NCBI RefSeq assembly: GCF_902805925.1
Contig: NZ_CADCUP010000125.1
Location: 1 to 33,134 of the forward strand
Direction: 5' to 3'
Source of the DNA: an uncultured Nocardioides sp.
Lineage (GTDB): Bacteria; Actinomycetota; Actinomycetes; Propionibacteriales; Nocardioidaceae
DNA length: 33,134 nt
The translations under genes and the position numbers were made by a program. The notes under the pieces were generated by a model. That model was given only the letters and a program-made list of their open reading frames with translations. It did no database searches and was not told where the DNA came from. Each line of letters starts with the position of its first letter. Within the stretch, counting starts at the first letter, position 1. Shown here piece by piece: positions 11,628-21,387 of the stretch.

Positions 11628-12424
11628 CGGGACCTCCGTTGACGTCTCTCGAGGTACGACACCAGCTGGGTGAGAGGGATCGTGATGATCAGGTACAGCA
11701 CGGCCGCCTGGATGTAGCTGGTGGAGGTGCCGGCGGTCGGGCCGCTGGACACCGCGTCACGGGCCAGGGTGGTCAGCTCGCGCTGCTCGGCGAGGAAGCC
11801 GATGACGAAGAGCAGGGCGGTGTCCTTGATCAGCAGCACGAACTCGTTGGTCAGCGGCGGGATCACGATCCGGAACGCCTGGGGGAGCACGATGCTGACC
11901 GTCGTGCGCCCGGCGCTCATGCCCAGCGAGCGGGCTGCCTCGGTCTGCCCCTTCGGCACCGCCTGGATGCCGGCCCTGAGCGTCTCGGCCATGTAGGCGC
12001 CGGCGATCAGGACCAGCCCGATGACGCCGGCGCCGACCGAGCCCCCTGGCGGCGTCCACTGGAAGGCGATCGGGATGCCGAACGCCATGAACAGGATGAC
12101 CAGGAGGGCGGGCAGGCCGCGGAAGAGCTCGACGTAGGCCGTGGCGAGCCAGCGGTAGGGGCCCAGCGGCGAGAGCCGCATGAGCGCCAGGACCACCGCG
12201 AGGGCGAGACCGCCGAAGAACGCGATCGCGGTGTAGATCAGGGTGTTCTTCACCCCGACCGTGAAGAGCTCCTTCCAGGCCTCGGCGCTGTCGAAGCCCC
12301 CGGGCGCGAAGAAGTTCGCCCGGATGGCGTCCCAGTCGGCGACCAGGGCCAGCAGCAGGACCAGCCCCAGCAGGACGGCGTACAGGACCGCCTGCGTGAG
12401 CCGGCGCCGGGTGGAACGCTTCAT
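11624..12424 (-). CDS. Amino acid ABC transporter permease
   Basis: His/Glu/Gln/Arg-type TM permease: [46 protein letters not shown]; overlaps ATPase start. Confidence 0.94.
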   Translation of the reverse strand: MKRSTRRRLTQAVLYAVLLGLVLLLALVADWDAIRANFFAPGGFDSAEAWKELFTVGVKNTLIYTAIAFFGGLALAVVLALMRLSPLGPYRWLATAYVELFRGLPALLVILFMAFGIPIAFQWTPPGGSVGAGVIGLVLIAGAYMAETLRAGIQAVPKGQTEAARSLGMSAGRTTVSIVLPQAFRIVIPPLTNEFVLLIKDTALLFVIGFLAEQRELTTLARDAVSSGPTAGTSTSYIQAAVLYLIITIPLTQLVSYLERRQRRSR

Positions 12425-12425
12425 G

Positions 12426-13232
12426 TCATTCGGCGACGGCGAAGTAGGTGTTGTAGATCTCGTCGTACGAGCCGTCCTCGCGCATCGTGGTCAGCTGCTC
12501 GTTGACCGCGTCGACGAGGGAGGTGTTGCCCTTCTTCATCGCCAGGCCGTACTGCTCGTCGGTCTTGTAGGTCTCCACGACGGTGAAGCCGCCGTCCTTC
12601 TCGTGGTCGAGGTTGACCGGCAGGTCCTGCAGCAGCGCGTCCACCTGGCCGGCCTTGATGGCCTGGAACATCTCGGCGTCGGAGGGGAAGGAGACGATCT
12701 CGGCGCCCGGCGCGTTCTCCTCGGTGTAGGCCTTGCCGGTCGTGCCCTGCTGGACGCCGACGCTGACGCCGTCGAGGTCGTCGATCGAGGCGATGTCGGA
12801 GCCCTCGGGCACCAGCAGCGACTGCTCGGAGTCGTAGTAGCCGTCGGAGAACTCGAGTGCCGCCTTGCGGTCCTCGGTGATGGTCATCGCGCTGGCGGCC
12901 AGGTCGCACTGGCCGGCGTTGAGCGCCTGGCCGCTCTGCAGGCCGTCGAAGGAGGAGTCCTTGACCGACAGCTCGACCTTCATGCCGTCGGCGATCGCCT
13001 GCACGATGTCGATGTCGAAGCCGGTGAAGCCGGACGGGGAGGACTCGTCGAAGTCCTCGAACGGCGGGTAGGGGACGTCGGAGCAGACGGTGAGGGTGCC
13101 GCTCTGGATGAGCGTGGGGCCGGACCCGGCACCGGTGTCGGTCCCGGCGTCGGTCGAGCCGTCGTCGGAGCCGCAGCCGGCCAGGGAGAGGGCGAGGATG
13201 GTGGCGGCGACCGCCGACAGAGTGCGCTTCAT
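12426..13232 (-). CDS. Amino acid ABC transporter substrate-binding lipoprotein
   Basis: Lipobox LSLAGC; LTVCSDVPYPPFEDFDESSPSGFTGFDIDIVQAIADGMK; SBP family 3; ATG at 13232. Confidence 0.94.
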   Translation of the reverse strand: MKRTLSAVAATILALSLAGCGSDDGSTDAGTDTGAGSGPTLIQSGTLTVCSDVPYPPFEDFDESSPSGFTGFDIDIVQAIADGMKVELSVKDSSFDGLQSGQALNAGQCDLAASAMTITEDRKAALEFSDGYYDSEQSLLVPEGSDIASIDDLDGVSVGVQQGTTGKAYTEENAPGAEIVSFPSDAEMFQAIKAGQVDALLQDLPVNLDHEKDGGFTVVETYKTDEQYGLAMKKGNTSLVDAVNEQLTTMREDGSYDEIYNTYFAVAE

Positions 13233-13315
13233 GGGGGGCACCCTATCCATGTCGGATCACACCCCACGGGAGCCGGGCCGACGGCGTTCGCACCAGGCGG
13301 CCGGGCGCGGCCCGC

Positions 13316-13337
13316 GGCGGCGCCGCTGACCGCCGCC
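13316..13337 (-). terminator. Candidate terminator downstream of pncA
   Basis: GGCGGCG (13316-13322)/CGCCGCC (13331-13337), 7-bp stem, 8-nt loop, just beyond the minus-strand pncA stop at 13357. Confidence 0.3.
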
Positions 13338-13356
13338 ATCGACGGCGCGACCGAGG

Positions 13357-13926
13357 TCAGGCGATGGTGACGCCCGCCTCCCTCATCTGTGCCAGCGCCG
13401 CCTCGGTGGTCTCGGGCGCCACCCCGGCGCACAGGCCGCCGAGCACCCGCGTGGAGAAGCCCTCGGCCACGGCGTCGAGCGCGGTCGCGCGCACGCAGTG
13501 GTCGGTGGCCAGACCGCACACGTCGACCTCGGTGACGCCGCGCTCACGCAGCCAGTCGGCGAGCGGGACGCCGTCGGCCGCGCCCTCGAAGCCGCTGTAC
13601 GCCGCCTCGTGCTCGCCCTTGCGGAACACCGCGTCGAGGGGCTCGGGGTCCAGGTCCGGGTGGAACCGGACGCCCTCGGTGCCGACCCGGCAGTGCACCG
13701 GCCAGGACTCCACGAAGTCGGGCTGGGCCGACCAGTGCGCACCCGGGTCGACGTGGTGGTCCTGGGTGGCGACCGCGTGCGCGTAGTCCGGCGCATCCTC
13801 GCCGCGCTGCGACCAGCGGTGCAGCAGGGCGGAGATGTCGCCCGCCACCCGCGCACCGCCCTCGACCGGCAGGGACCCGCCCTCGCAGAAGTCGTTCTGG
13901 ACATCGACGACGATCAATGCTCGCAT
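13357..13926 (-). CDS. pncA: Nicotinamidase / isochorismatase family
   Basis: MRALIVVDVQNDFCEGGSLPVEGG…CGLATDHCVRATALDAVAEG; catalytic Cys motif. Confidence 0.93.
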   Translation of the reverse strand: MRALIVVDVQNDFCEGGSLPVEGGARVAGDISALLHRWSQRGEDAPDYAHAVATQDHHVDPGAHWSAQPDFVESWPVHCRVGTEGVRFHPDLDPEPLDAVFRKGEHEAAYSGFEGAADGVPLADWLRERGVTEVDVCGLATDHCVRATALDAVAEGFSTRVLGGLCAGVAPETTEAALAQMREAGVTIA

Positions 13927-14045
13927 GGCACGAGGCTATCCAGCCGACGATGGCGCTCGCACGTGGGTGGCGTCGCCGTGGCGGACTCCGCGCGGGCGGC
14001 CTCGCGCAGCGGGATGACGTCGCGGGTCGTGGTCACGGCCGGCCC

Positions 14046-15338
14046 TCAGTCCTGGTGCAGGGTCGGGATGACCGGCTCGCCGCGGCTCATCTGCTGGGCG
14101 GCCATGGGGAGCTCGGCGCGGGCGGCGGCGTGCCGGGCGCGGGCGTCCTCGAGCGGCTCCCGGCCGACGACCTCGCCGGCGGAGACCAGGGGCACCAGCA
14201 GGGCGCGGTCGTCGCCGTCGTCGAGCGGCGCCTCGCCGATGCCGACGACCTCCGCCTCGGCCGTCCCGCGGGCGTTGCGCCGGCGCAGGGCGTACTTGCG
14301 GCCCCCGATGGAGACCTTGTCCTTGCTCCTCTTCGCCACCGACTCCATCTGGCCGGAGGCGTCGGCGCGGGAGACGAGCTTGTAGACGAAGCCGCACGTG
14401 GGGTGCCCGGAGCCGGTGACGAGCTGGGTGCCGACGCCGTAGCCGTCGACGGGCGCGGCGGCGAGGGAGGCGATGGCGTGCTCGTCGAGGTCGCTGGTGA
14501 CCACGATCCGCGTCCCGGTCGCGCCGAGGCCGTCGAGCTGCTCGCGCACCTGGTGGGCCAGCACGCCGAGGTCACCGGAGTCCAGGCGCACGGCGCCGAG
14601 CTCGGGCCCGGCGATCTCGACCCCGAGCCGCACCGCCTCGGCGATGTCGTAGGTGTCGACGAGCAGTGTCGTGCCGCGGCCCAGCGACTCGACCTGCGCG
14701 GTGAAGGCGTCCTTCTCGGAGTCGTGCAGCAGGGTGAAGGAGTGGGCCGACGTGCCCGTCGTCGGGACGCCGTACCGCTGCCGGGCGGCGAGGTTGGAGG
14801 TCGCCTGGAAGCCGCAGATGTACGCCGCCCGGGCGGACGCCACGGCCGCCTCCTCGTGCGTGCGCCGCGAGCCCATCTCGATGCACGGCCGTGAGCCCGC
14901 CGCCCGGGTCATCCGGGAGGCGGCGGAGGCGATCGCGGAGTCGTGGTTGTAGATCGAGAGGAGCAGCGTCTCCAGCAGCACCGCCTCGGCGAAGGACGAC
15001 TCGACCACCACCAGCGGCGAGTAGGGGAGGAACACCTCGCCCTCGGCGTACCCCCAGATGTCGCCGGTGAACTCGTAGTCGGCCAGCCACGCCAGTGTCT
15101 GCTCGTCGACGACCCGCCCCTCGTCGAGGACCCCGAGCACCTCGTCGTCGAAGCGGAACGCCTCGAAGGCGTCCAGTGCGCGGCCGACGCCGGCGACGAC
15201 GCCGTAGCGGCGGCCCTCGGGGAGGCGGCGCGGGAAGAGCTCGAACACCGCGCGGCGCTCGGCGGTGCCGGCGTGCAGGGCGGCCTGGAGCATGGTGAGC
15301 TCGTAGTGGTCGGTGAGCAGGGCGGTCGAGTCCGTCAC
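14046..15338 (-). CDS. pncB: Nicotinate phosphoribosyltransferase
   Basis: TDHYELTMLQAALHAGTAERRAVFELFPRRLPEGRRYGVVAG…GTSAHSFTLLH…LDSGDLGVLAHQVR; GTG at 15338. Confidence 0.95.
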   Translation of the reverse strand: MTDSTALLTDHYELTMLQAALHAGTAERRAVFELFPRRLPEGRRYGVVAGVGRALDAFEAFRFDDEVLGVLDEGRVVDEQTLAWLADYEFTGDIWGYAEGEVFLPYSPLVVVESSFAEAVLLETLLLSIYNHDSAIASAASRMTRAAGSRPCIEMGSRRTHEEAAVASARAAYICGFQATSNLAARQRYGVPTTGTSAHSFTLLHDSEKDAFTAQVESLGRGTTLLVDTYDIAEAVRLGVEIAGPELGAVRLDSGDLGVLAHQVREQLDGLGATGTRIVVTSDLDEHAIASLAAAPVDGYGVGTQLVTGSGHPTCGFVYKLVSRADASGQMESVAKRSKDKVSIGGRKYALRRRNARGTAEAEVVGIGEAPLDDGDDRALLVPLVSAGEVVGREPLEDARARHAAARAELPMAAQQMSRGEPVIPTLHQD

Positions 15339-15364
15339 GGGGGCAACAGTAGGGGTGTGCCACC

Positions 15365-15670
15365 ATGACCTCCGTGTCAGCCGCCAGCCCTGTCGAGGTC
15401 GACCCGACCCTGACGCCCGACGAGATCACCTTCCTCGCCAAGCCCTGGGTCACCATCGTGTGGAACGACCCGGTGAACCTGATGTCCTACGTCAGCTACG
15501 TCTTCCAGACCTACTTCGGCTACACCAAGGCCAAGTCCGAGAAGCTGATGATGGAGGTGCACGAGGACGGACGGTCGGTCGTGAGCACCGGCACGCGCGA
15601 GGAGATGGAGCGCGACGTGCAGGCGATGCACGAGTACGGCCTGTGGGCCACCATGGAGAAGAGCTCGTGA
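15365..15670 (+). CDS. clpS: ATP-dependent Clp protease adaptor ClpS
   Basis: [73 protein letters not shown]. Confidence 0.95.
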   Translation: MTSVSAASPVEVDPTLTPDEITFLAKPWVTIVWNDPVNLMSYVSYVFQTYFGYTKAKSEKLMMEVHEDGRSVVSTGTREEMERDVQAMHEYGLWATMEKSS

Positions 15671-15686
15671 GCGGGGGGAGCGTCTC

Positions 15687-16271
15687 GTGAACGGGTTCGA
15701 GCGGCACCGCCGCAGCGGCGCGGTCATCGCGAACTTCTCCGGCTTCGAGGCCGACCTGCTGCGCTCGCTGGCATCCCAGATCGTCGAGCTGCTGCGCAAC
15801 GAGGCCGCCGTGCCGCCGGATGCGCAGGACCCGTTCGAGGCGATGATGGACTTCTCCGGGCCGACCTCGGAGCCCGACGACCCGGTGCTCAAGCGGCTCT
15901 TCCCCTCGGCGTACCCCGACGACGAGGAGGCCGCCTCGGAGTTCCGCCGCTTCACCGAGGGCACGCTGCGCGACGGCAAGGCCAACGCCGCGATCGCGAT
16001 CATCGACCGGCTCGAGGAGGCCGGGCTGCCGCCGCACCTGAGCGAGCAGGGGCTGGTCATCGACGTCGAGCTCGACGAGGAGACGGCCCAGATGTGGCTG
16101 CGCTCCTTCACCGACATCCGGCTGGCCATCGCGACCCGGCTCGACGTCGAGGACGGCGACGAGGAGTACTGGTACTCCCTGCCCGACGACGACCCGCGCT
16201 CCCAGGCGCACGACATCTACGAGTGGGTGGGCTGGCTGCAGGAGACCCTGGTCAGGGCGCTGACCGAGTGA
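15687..16271 (+). CDS. DUF2017 domain-containing protein
   Basis: MNGFERHRRSGAVIANFSGFEADLLRSLASQIVELL…; immediately downstream of clpS. Confidence 0.9.
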   Translation: MNGFERHRRSGAVIANFSGFEADLLRSLASQIVELLRNEAAVPPDAQDPFEAMMDFSGPTSEPDDPVLKRLFPSAYPDDEEAASEFRRFTEGTLRDGKANAAIAIIDRLEEAGLPPHLSEQGLVIDVELDEETAQMWLRSFTDIRLAIATRLDVEDGDEEYWYSLPDDDPRSQAHDIYEWVGWLQETLVRALTE

Positions 16272-16738
16272 GCCCGATCCCCGACTTCATCGTCGAGCTG
16301 CGGCAGGTGGTGGGCAACCGCCTGCTCTGGATGCCGGCCGTCACCGCGGTGGTCCGCCGCGCCGACGAGGTCCTGCTGGTCCGGCGCGCCGACAACGGCG
16401 CCTGGACGCCGGTCACCGGCATCATCGACCCCGGCGAGGAGCCGGCCGTGTGCGCGGCCCGCGAGGCGATGGAGGAGGCGTGCGTGTCCATCCGCGTGGA
16501 CCGGCTCGTGATGACCAGCGTGCACCCCGAGGTGGTCTACGACAACGGCGACCGGGCGTCGTACCTCGACCTGACGTTCGCCTGCACGTGGCTGGAGGGG
16601 GAGGCGCGCGTCGGCGACGACGAGTCGACCGACGTGCGCTGGTGGCCGGTCGACGGGCTGCCGCCGATGAGCGAGCGGATGCGGGAGCGCATCGAGGCGG
16701 CCCTCGGCGACGAGCGCGAGGCCCGCTTCATCGGCTGA
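16268..16738 (+). CDS. NUDIX hydrolase
   Basis: Start VSPIPDFIVELRQVVG at 16268 (GTGA overlap with DUF2017 stop); Nudix box GIIDPGEEPAVCAAREAMEEACV. Confidence 0.92.
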   Translation: MSPIPDFIVELRQVVGNRLLWMPAVTAVVRRADEVLLVRRADNGAWTPVTGIIDPGEEPAVCAAREAMEEACVSIRVDRLVMTSVHPEVVYDNGDRASYLDLTFACTWLEGEARVGDDESTDVRWWPVDGLPPMSERMRERIEAALGDEREARFIG

Positions 16739-16741
16739 GGC

Positions 16742-18001
16742 CTATCCGGAGTGCGTGGTGACGCCGTACCTCTCGCGGGTGGACAGCGCCCACCGGGCCG
16801 CGGGCACCGACGCCAGTGCGGTGACGACCGTGATCGCCGCGAGCATCACCCAGCCGCGCTCACCCTGCTCGACGCAGAAGAAGGTCACGACCGGCGGCCC
16901 GACGACGGCCATCACGGAGAAGCCGAGGCCCGAGAAGCCCTGGTACTGGCCCTGTCGCTCGTGCGGCGCGAGGCCCATCTGGAGGCTCCACTGGCCGCCG
17001 GAGCCGATCATCTCGCCGACCACGTGCACCAGCGAGCCCACGACCAGGGCGGCGATGACGAACCACCACGACCCGCGGTCGGCCAGGCCAACGACGACGA
17101 ACCCGACGGCGATGAACCAGCCTCCCGTGACGAGGGCCTTCGCGCCCGCCTCCACGGAGTCGGCGCCGCGGGAGAGCCGCACCTGGAACAGGGCCACCAT
17201 GACGGTGTTGAGCAGCAGCAGCACCGCGACCATCACCGTCGGTGCGGTGGTGCGCTCGGAGATGTAGAGCGCCAGGCCCAGCTCCATCACGAAGAAGTGG
17301 AGGTTGAAGATGCCGGTGATGATCGTGATGACCACGAAGGGCAGGTCACGCAGCACCGCGAGGCGCGGCTCGCCCACTGCCCGCTGGTACGGCGGCAGGT
17401 GGGGGAGCCGGGTGCAGTTCCACGCGGCGAGGCCGGTGAACGCCGCGTTGAGCGCGAAGACCGCGACGTAGGCCCACGCCTCGTCGACGACCAGGGCGGC
17501 GCCGCCGAACACCGAGCCGAGGGCGATCGCGGTGTTGGTGACCGCGCGCAGGTAGGCCTTGAAGAGCACGCCGCGGCCGCCCGTGGCCAGCTGGGCGATC
17601 ACGCCCTGGTTGACCGCGCCCGCTGCCCGCTCGAAGACCGTCAGCAGCGTCAGCAGCGCCGCCAGCGTCCACGGGGCCGTGGCGAGCACGGGCGGGAAGC
17701 TGAAGAGCGCGGCACCGGCCATCAGGGCCATCAGCACCTCGCGCGGCCCGCGGACGTCGCCGAGGTGGCCCGCCGGCACCTGCACGAAGATCCCGGCGAA
17801 CGCCGCGACCGACAGCGCCAGGGCGACCTCGGTGGCGGTGAAGCCGACGTGCCGGGTGAAGTAGAGGGCGCTGGTCGTCATCACCGCGCCGGCACCGAAG
17901 CGGTTGGCGAACGAGCTCAGGGCCAGCACCCGGAGGTCGGGGTCGAGGGGGATCCCCCGGCGGGTCAGCGGCGTCGCCGCGGAGCTCCTCACCGCCGGCA
18001 C
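16742..18001 (-). CDS. MFS transporter
   Basis: Multi-TM protein with VQVPAGHLGDVRGPREVLMALM; ORF extends to 18052 but GTG at 18001 (VPAVRSSAATPL) preceded by GGGGAG is a more plausible start; start uncertain. Confidence 0.88.
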   Translation of the reverse strand: MPAVRSSAATPLTRRGIPLDPDLRVLALSSFANRFGAGAVMTTSALYFTRHVGFTATEVALALSVAAFAGIFVQVPAGHLGDVRGPREVLMALMAGAALFSFPPVLATAPWTLAALLTLLTVFERAAGAVNQGVIAQLATGGRGVLFKAYLRAVTNTAIALGSVFGGAALVVDEAWAYVAVFALNAAFTGLAAWNCTRLPHLPPYQRAVGEPRLAVLRDLPFVVITIITGIFNLHFFVMELGLALYISERTTAPTVMVAVLLLLNTVMVALFQVRLSRGADSVEAGAKALVTGGWFIAVGFVVVGLADRGSWWFVIAALVVGSLVHVVGEMIGSGGQWSLQMGLAPHERQGQYQGFSGLGFSVMAVVGPPVVTFFCVEQGERGWVMLAAITVVTALASVPAARWALSTRERYGVTTHSG

Positions 18002-18195
18002 CTCCCCGTTGTCTCTCGACGTGAAGATACGTCCCGGCGCAGGGCGCGCCAAATCGCCTGTCAGCTCCTCGGCGGCGACTCGGGCGTGGCCGTCAGGGGA
18101 CCACGAGCACGCTCCCTGCGCCGCGACCGGCAGGGCACCCCTCCCACATCGTGGGCCCGGCGGGACCCTGCGCCCGCGCTGCCTACGCTGGGGAC

Positions 18196-18636
18196 GTGCT
18201 GACTCTCGACCAGGCGACGTACGACGCGATCGTGGCGCACGCCAAGCGCGACCACCCCGACGAGGCGTGCGGGGTCGTCGCGGGGCCCGCGGGCAGCGAC
18301 CGTCCCGAGCGGCTCGTCGAGATGGTCAACGCGGCGGGGAGCCCGACGTTCTACGAGTTCGACTCCACCGACCTGCTGCGGCTCTACCGGGACATGGACG
18401 ACCGCGACGAGGAGCCGGTGGTCGTCTACCACTCCCACACCGCCACCGAGGCGTACCCCAGCCGCACCGACATCGGCCTGGCGGGCGAGCCGAACGCCCA
18501 CTACGTGCTCGTCAGCACCCGCGAGCGCGGGAATAACGAGGGCCCCGTGGAGTTCAGGTCCTACAGAATCATCGACGGCACGGTGACCGAGGAAGAGGTC
18601 GTCGTGGTACCCGAGCTGGAAGCGAGCACCACCTGA
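18196..18636 (+). CDS. mec: JAMM/MPN metalloprotease Mec, CysO-cysteine peptidase (M67 family)
   Basis: JAMM motif HSHTATEAYPSRTD (HxHx7Sx2D); YVLVSTRERGNNEGPVEFRSYRI; GTG at 18196; next to cysO. Confidence 0.93.
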   Translation: MLTLDQATYDAIVAHAKRDHPDEACGVVAGPAGSDRPERLVEMVNAAGSPTFYEFDSTDLLRLYRDMDDRDEEPVVVYHSHTATEAYPSRTDIGLAGEPNAHYVLVSTRERGNNEGPVEFRSYRIIDGTVTEEEVVVVPELEASTT

Positions 18637-18923
18637 TGGCCATCGAGGTCCGGATCCCCACCATCCTGCGCACCTACACCGGCGGCGAGAAGGCCGTGAG
18701 CGCCGAGGGCGACACGCTGGCCACGCTGATCGAGGACCTCGAGTCGTCCTACCCCGGCATCGCCGGCCGGCTGCTCGAGGACTCCGACGGCGGGGGAGAC
18801 CTGCGCCGGTTCGTCAACGTCTACATCAACGACGAGGACGTCCGCTTCATCGGCGGCCTGCAGGCCGGCCTGAGCGACGGTGACCAGGTCGTCGTGCTCC
18901 CGGCCGTCGCCGGCGGCTGCTGA
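18636..18923 (+). CDS. cysO: MoaD/ThiS-like sulfur carrier CysO, encoded with a C-terminal Cys after Gly-Gly
   Basis: MAIEVRIPTILRTYTGGEKAVSAEGDTLATLIEDLE…RRFVNVYINDEDVRFIGGLQAGLSDGDQVVVLPAVAGGC*; TGATG overlap with mec. Confidence 0.94.
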   Translation: MAIEVRIPTILRTYTGGEKAVSAEGDTLATLIEDLESSYPGIAGRLLEDSDGGGDLRRFVNVYINDEDVRFIGGLQAGLSDGDQVVVLPAVAGGC

Positions 18924-18936
18924 GCACCGTCGGGTC

Positions 18937-18942
18937 TAGGCT
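18937..18942 (+). promoter_or_regulatory. Candidate -10 element (TAGGCT) for a leaderless transcript starting at the uORF ATG (18950)
   Basis: TANNNT hexamer 7 nt upstream of ATG, same geometry as other genes in the window. Confidence 0.4.
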
Positions 18943-18949
18943 CCCCGGC

Positions 18950-18967
18950 ATGGAGCCGAGCCCGTGA
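18950..18967 (+). other. Putative 5-codon leaderless upstream ORF (MEPSP*), stop overlapping the GTG of the NYN gene
   Basis: atg gag ccg agc ccg tga; TGA at 18965-18967 overlaps GTG at 18964-18966 (GTGA). Confidence 0.4.
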
Positions 18968-19515
18968 GGCGCACCTACGTCATCGTCGACGGCGAGAACA
19001 TCGACGCCACCCTCGGCAGCTCCCTGCTCGGGCGGCGCCCGCTGCCCGAGGAGCGACCGCGCTGGGAGCGGGTGACCGACTACGCCCAGCGGCTGTGGGA
19101 CCAGCCGGTCACCGGCCTGTTCTTCCTCAACGCCTCCAACGGCCAGCTGCCGGCCAACTTCGTCCAGGCGCTGCTCGCCATGGACTACCGCCCCGTCCCG
19201 CTGGCCGGCCGCAGCGACGAGAAGGTCGTCGACATCGGCATCCAGCGCACCCTCGACGCGCTGGTCGGCCACGACGACGCGGACGTGCTGCTGTGCACCC
19301 ACGACGCCGACTTCGTCGACCACGTCGAGCGGCTGATGGGCGACGGCCGCCGGGTCGGCCTGATCGCCCTGCGCGAGTACGCCAGCACCGCGTTCGACCA
19401 CATCGACCTGCCCGTCCACGACCTCGAGGACGACGTCGGCGCGTTCAAGGTGCCGCTGCCCCGGGTGCGCATCATCGCCCTGGACGACTTCGACCCCGAG
19501 CGATTCCTGCGTTAG
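18964..19515 (+). CDS. NYN domain (PIN-like) putative RNase
   Basis: RRTYVIVDGENIDATLG, SDEKVVDIGIQRTLDALV, ADVLLCTHDADFVDHVERL; conserved acidic positions of NYN/PIN-like fold; GTG at 18964. Confidence 0.88.
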   Translation: MRRTYVIVDGENIDATLGSSLLGRRPLPEERPRWERVTDYAQRLWDQPVTGLFFLNASNGQLPANFVQALLAMDYRPVPLAGRSDEKVVDIGIQRTLDALVGHDDADVLLCTHDADFVDHVERLMGDGRRVGLIALREYASTAFDHIDLPVHDLEDDVGAFKVPLPRVRIIALDDFDPERFLR

Positions 19516-20508
<993 letters not shown>

Positions 20509-20509
20509 G

Positions 20510-21355
20510 GTGTCAGGGGTGCGCCTGACGCCCCTGCTCCTGGCCGCGGTGCTGCTCGCCCCGGCGGCCCCCACCTCCGCGGTGGCCGCGCCCGCGGAGC
20601 GGCGCGCGCCCGTCGTCAGCACCGAGCGGCCCGAGGCCGAGGGCGTCGCGCGGTTCTCCCGCATCCTGCGCGCCCGTCCCGGCCGGTGGACGCCGCGGCC
20701 CACGTCCACGGCGTACCACTGGCTGCGCGACGGCGTACCGATCCGCGGTGCCACCGGGCGCCGCCTCGAGCTGGGGCACCGGGACGTCGGCACCAGGATC
20801 CAGGTCGTGGTGACCGCCGCCGCGGAGGGCTTCGAGCCGGCGGTCGCCGTCTCGCCCGGCCGGTGGATCAGGCACCGCGTCGAGCGGCGCCGGGTCGCGA
20901 CGTACTCCGTGCAGACCCGGGGCCGGATCACCACCAGCGTGCGGGAGTTCCGGCGCCAGGCGCAGCAGACGTACGACGACGCGCGGGGCTGGCGCGGCGG
21001 CGGCACCGTGCTGCGCCGCGTGGCCCGGGGCGGCGACTTCACGCTGGTGCTGGCCGAGGCGTCGTGGCTGCCGCGCTTCAGCGGCACGTGCAGCGTGATG
21101 TGGAGCTGCCGCGTCGGCCGCTTCGTGGTGGTCAACCAGGCCCGCTGGCTGCACGCCTCACCGGCATGGAACGCCGCCGGTCGCTCGGTGCGCGACTACC
21201 GGCACCTCGTCGTCAACCACGAGACCGGGCACTGGCTGGGCCGCGGCCACGTCGGGTGCCCCGGCCCCGGCCGGCTCGCGCCGGTGATGATGCAGCAGTC
21301 CAAGGGCACGGACGGGTGCCGGTTCAACCCGTGGCCGCGTCGGGGGGAGCTGTAG
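20510..21355 (+). CDS. Secreted DUF3152-like protein with metzincin-type zinc motif
   Basis: Signal peptide TPLLLAAVLLAPAAPTSAVAA; VVNHETGHWLGRGHVGCPGPGRLAPVMMQQSKG (HExxHxxGxxH plus Met-turn-like PVMMQ). Confidence 0.85.
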   Translation: MSGVRLTPLLLAAVLLAPAAPTSAVAAPAERRAPVVSTERPEAEGVARFSRILRARPGRWTPRPTSTAYHWLRDGVPIRGATGRRLELGHRDVGTRIQVVVTAAAEGFEPAVAVSPGRWIRHRVERRRVATYSVQTRGRITTSVREFRRQAQQTYDDARGWRGGGTVLRRVARGGDFTLVLAEASWLPRFSGTCSVMWSCRVGRFVVVNQARWLHASPAWNAAGRSVRDYRHLVVNHETGHWLGRGHVGCPGPGRLAPVMMQQSKGTDGCRFNPWPRRGEL

Positions 21356-21387
21356 GCCGGGCTTGGCACTGTCTTCCCGACCAGCCG

